Source: Candidatus Omnitrophota bacterium (lineage in GTDB: Bacteria; Omnitrophota; Gorgyraeia; Gygaellales; Profunditerraquicolaceae). Taken from it: a stretch of 21,175 nucleotides of DNA. Location: assembly GCA_018814745.1 (NCBI GenBank), contig JAHIZC010000217.1, positions 1 to 21,175 of the forward strand, in the 5' to 3' direction. The notes beneath the pieces were generated by a model. That model made no database searches. It had not been told where the DNA came from and saw nothing but the letters and a program-made list of their open reading frames with translations. Of the stretch, positions 20,752 through 21,175 are shown in pieces. Position numbers and translations under genes: made by a program. The stretch's first letter is position 1. Every line of letters starts with the position of its first letter.

Positions 20752-21175
20752 TAGAAATTAAAACAATCATACAAAAAAGAAAACGCGATTTTAATGCTTC
20801 TGTGGCACTAATAGGAGTGATTCCTTTTCTGGTTTTTATATACCTTTTAGTGGTAAGAGTTGCATCCCTGCATATATTTGTAGGTGAAGTTGGTTATATA
20901 ATGTTTGCCACGTTAGTAGTATTCTTACTGGGTATATTTGTAGGAAGAAAGATGCTCTGGTCTCTATTGCAGGAGATTATAGAAAGGAACAGGCTGGTAG
21001 CGGTAACCGAGACTACGCTGAGTTTAAGCCATGAAATAAATAACCCTCTGCTTACGGTTGCAGGGAATCTCGAATTACTGGAGGGAGATCTTCTTGGAAT
21101 AACCCTGCCGGAAAAAGCAAAGAGTAGAATCAATACTATAAAAGAAGGTTGCGAACGCATCAGAAACGTTACGGA
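20748..21175 (+). CDS. Sensor histidine kinase, N-terminal part, cut by the window edge
   Basis: Open to the last base with no stop (142 codons visible), starting ATG 20748 after AGGAGG at 20738-20743. Two transmembrane helices (about 19-38 and 50-67) are followed by a short linker and the dimerisation domain. The H-box LSLSHEINNPLLTVAGNLEL (91-110) places the phosphoacceptor at His95. No extracytoplasmic sensor domain lies between the helices, so it probably senses through the membrane or a partner. The catalytic ATPase domain and any response regulator lie outside the window. Confidence 0.88.
   Translation, partial: MIEIKTIIQKRKRDFNASVALIGVIPFLVFIYLLVVRVASLHIFVGEVGYIMFATLVVFLLGIFVGRKMLWSLLQEIIERNRLVAVTETTLSLSHEINNPLLTVAGNLELLEGDLLGITLPEKAKSRINTIKEGCERIRNVT

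Noticed and set aside
1..21175. CRISPR array, prophage or transposase genes
   Set aside because: No regularly spaced direct repeats, integrase, phage structural gene or transposase could be found; the repeats present are isolated palindromes.

Overview
The window reads as a tightly packed chromosomal segment from a Gram-negative, probably anaerobic bacterium near the PVC superphylum. Candidatus Omnitrophota is my best guess. The evidence for this is mixed. There are LPS-heptose genes (gmhA, rfaE2), lipoproteins with lipoboxes and a GspA/GspB-like secretion pair, all pointing to a diderm. A small basic protein with the MSIHPSL...RSVLKR signature recalls a family I remember from Chlamydiae, Verrucomicrobia and relatives. 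The phosphofructokinase carries the pyrophosphate-dependent signature, and an Asp23/AmaP pair sits beside acetyl-CoA carboxylase genes. Taxonomy is inferred, not proven. No phage, transposase, CRISPR array or rRNA was seen.

Layout of the + strand: accB, accC, asp23-like and amaP-like (78-3047); PPi-dependent phosphofructokinase, gmhA, rfaE2, thiE and thiC (3282-7326); tRNA-Gly(CCC) overlapped by an NlpD-like LysM/degenerate-M23 lipoprotein (7336-8033); an archaeal-type ATPase with a DUF234-like C-terminus (8030-9619); metallophosphoesterase, HIT protein, dGTPase-like protein and GAF/HD-GYP protein (9699-12865); SPOR protein, small basic protein, double SH3 protein, M50 protease and aroB (12870-15938). 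A short minus-strand operon (gspB-like, gspA/exeA-like; 15939-17297) converges on aroB with zero gap. From a divergent promoter pair at 17314-17381 a second + strand run starts: PilZ, zinc-ribbon protein, PilZ, M48 lipoprotein, a frameshifted PflX-type radical SAM gene, DUF2062 protein, and a histidine kinase cut by the window edge.

The genes form a housekeeping and envelope set: fatty-acid precursor supply, reversible glycolysis, heptose and thiamine synthesis, shikimate pathway, peptidoglycan and envelope maintenance, secretion, and c-di-GMP signalling (one HD-GYP enzyme, two PilZ receptors with intact binding motifs). Most genes overlap by 4-7 nt or lie within 25 nt, so polycistronic transcription is likely.

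The most unusual feature is non-coding. Every co-directional gene gap longer than about 25 nt, apart from the tRNA locus, is filled by a large palindrome. There are two kinds. Two small elements (1-82 and 9615-9703) run from a TGA-containing left edge to a right arm holding the Shine-Dalgarno and start codon of the next gene. Two larger composite elements (543-727 and 3048-3267) have three nested hairpins, in which hairpins 1 and 3 are inverted relatives of each other and the central stem differs in sequence but is perfectly paired in both copies. I do not recognise either family; they are the best candidate for something undescribed.
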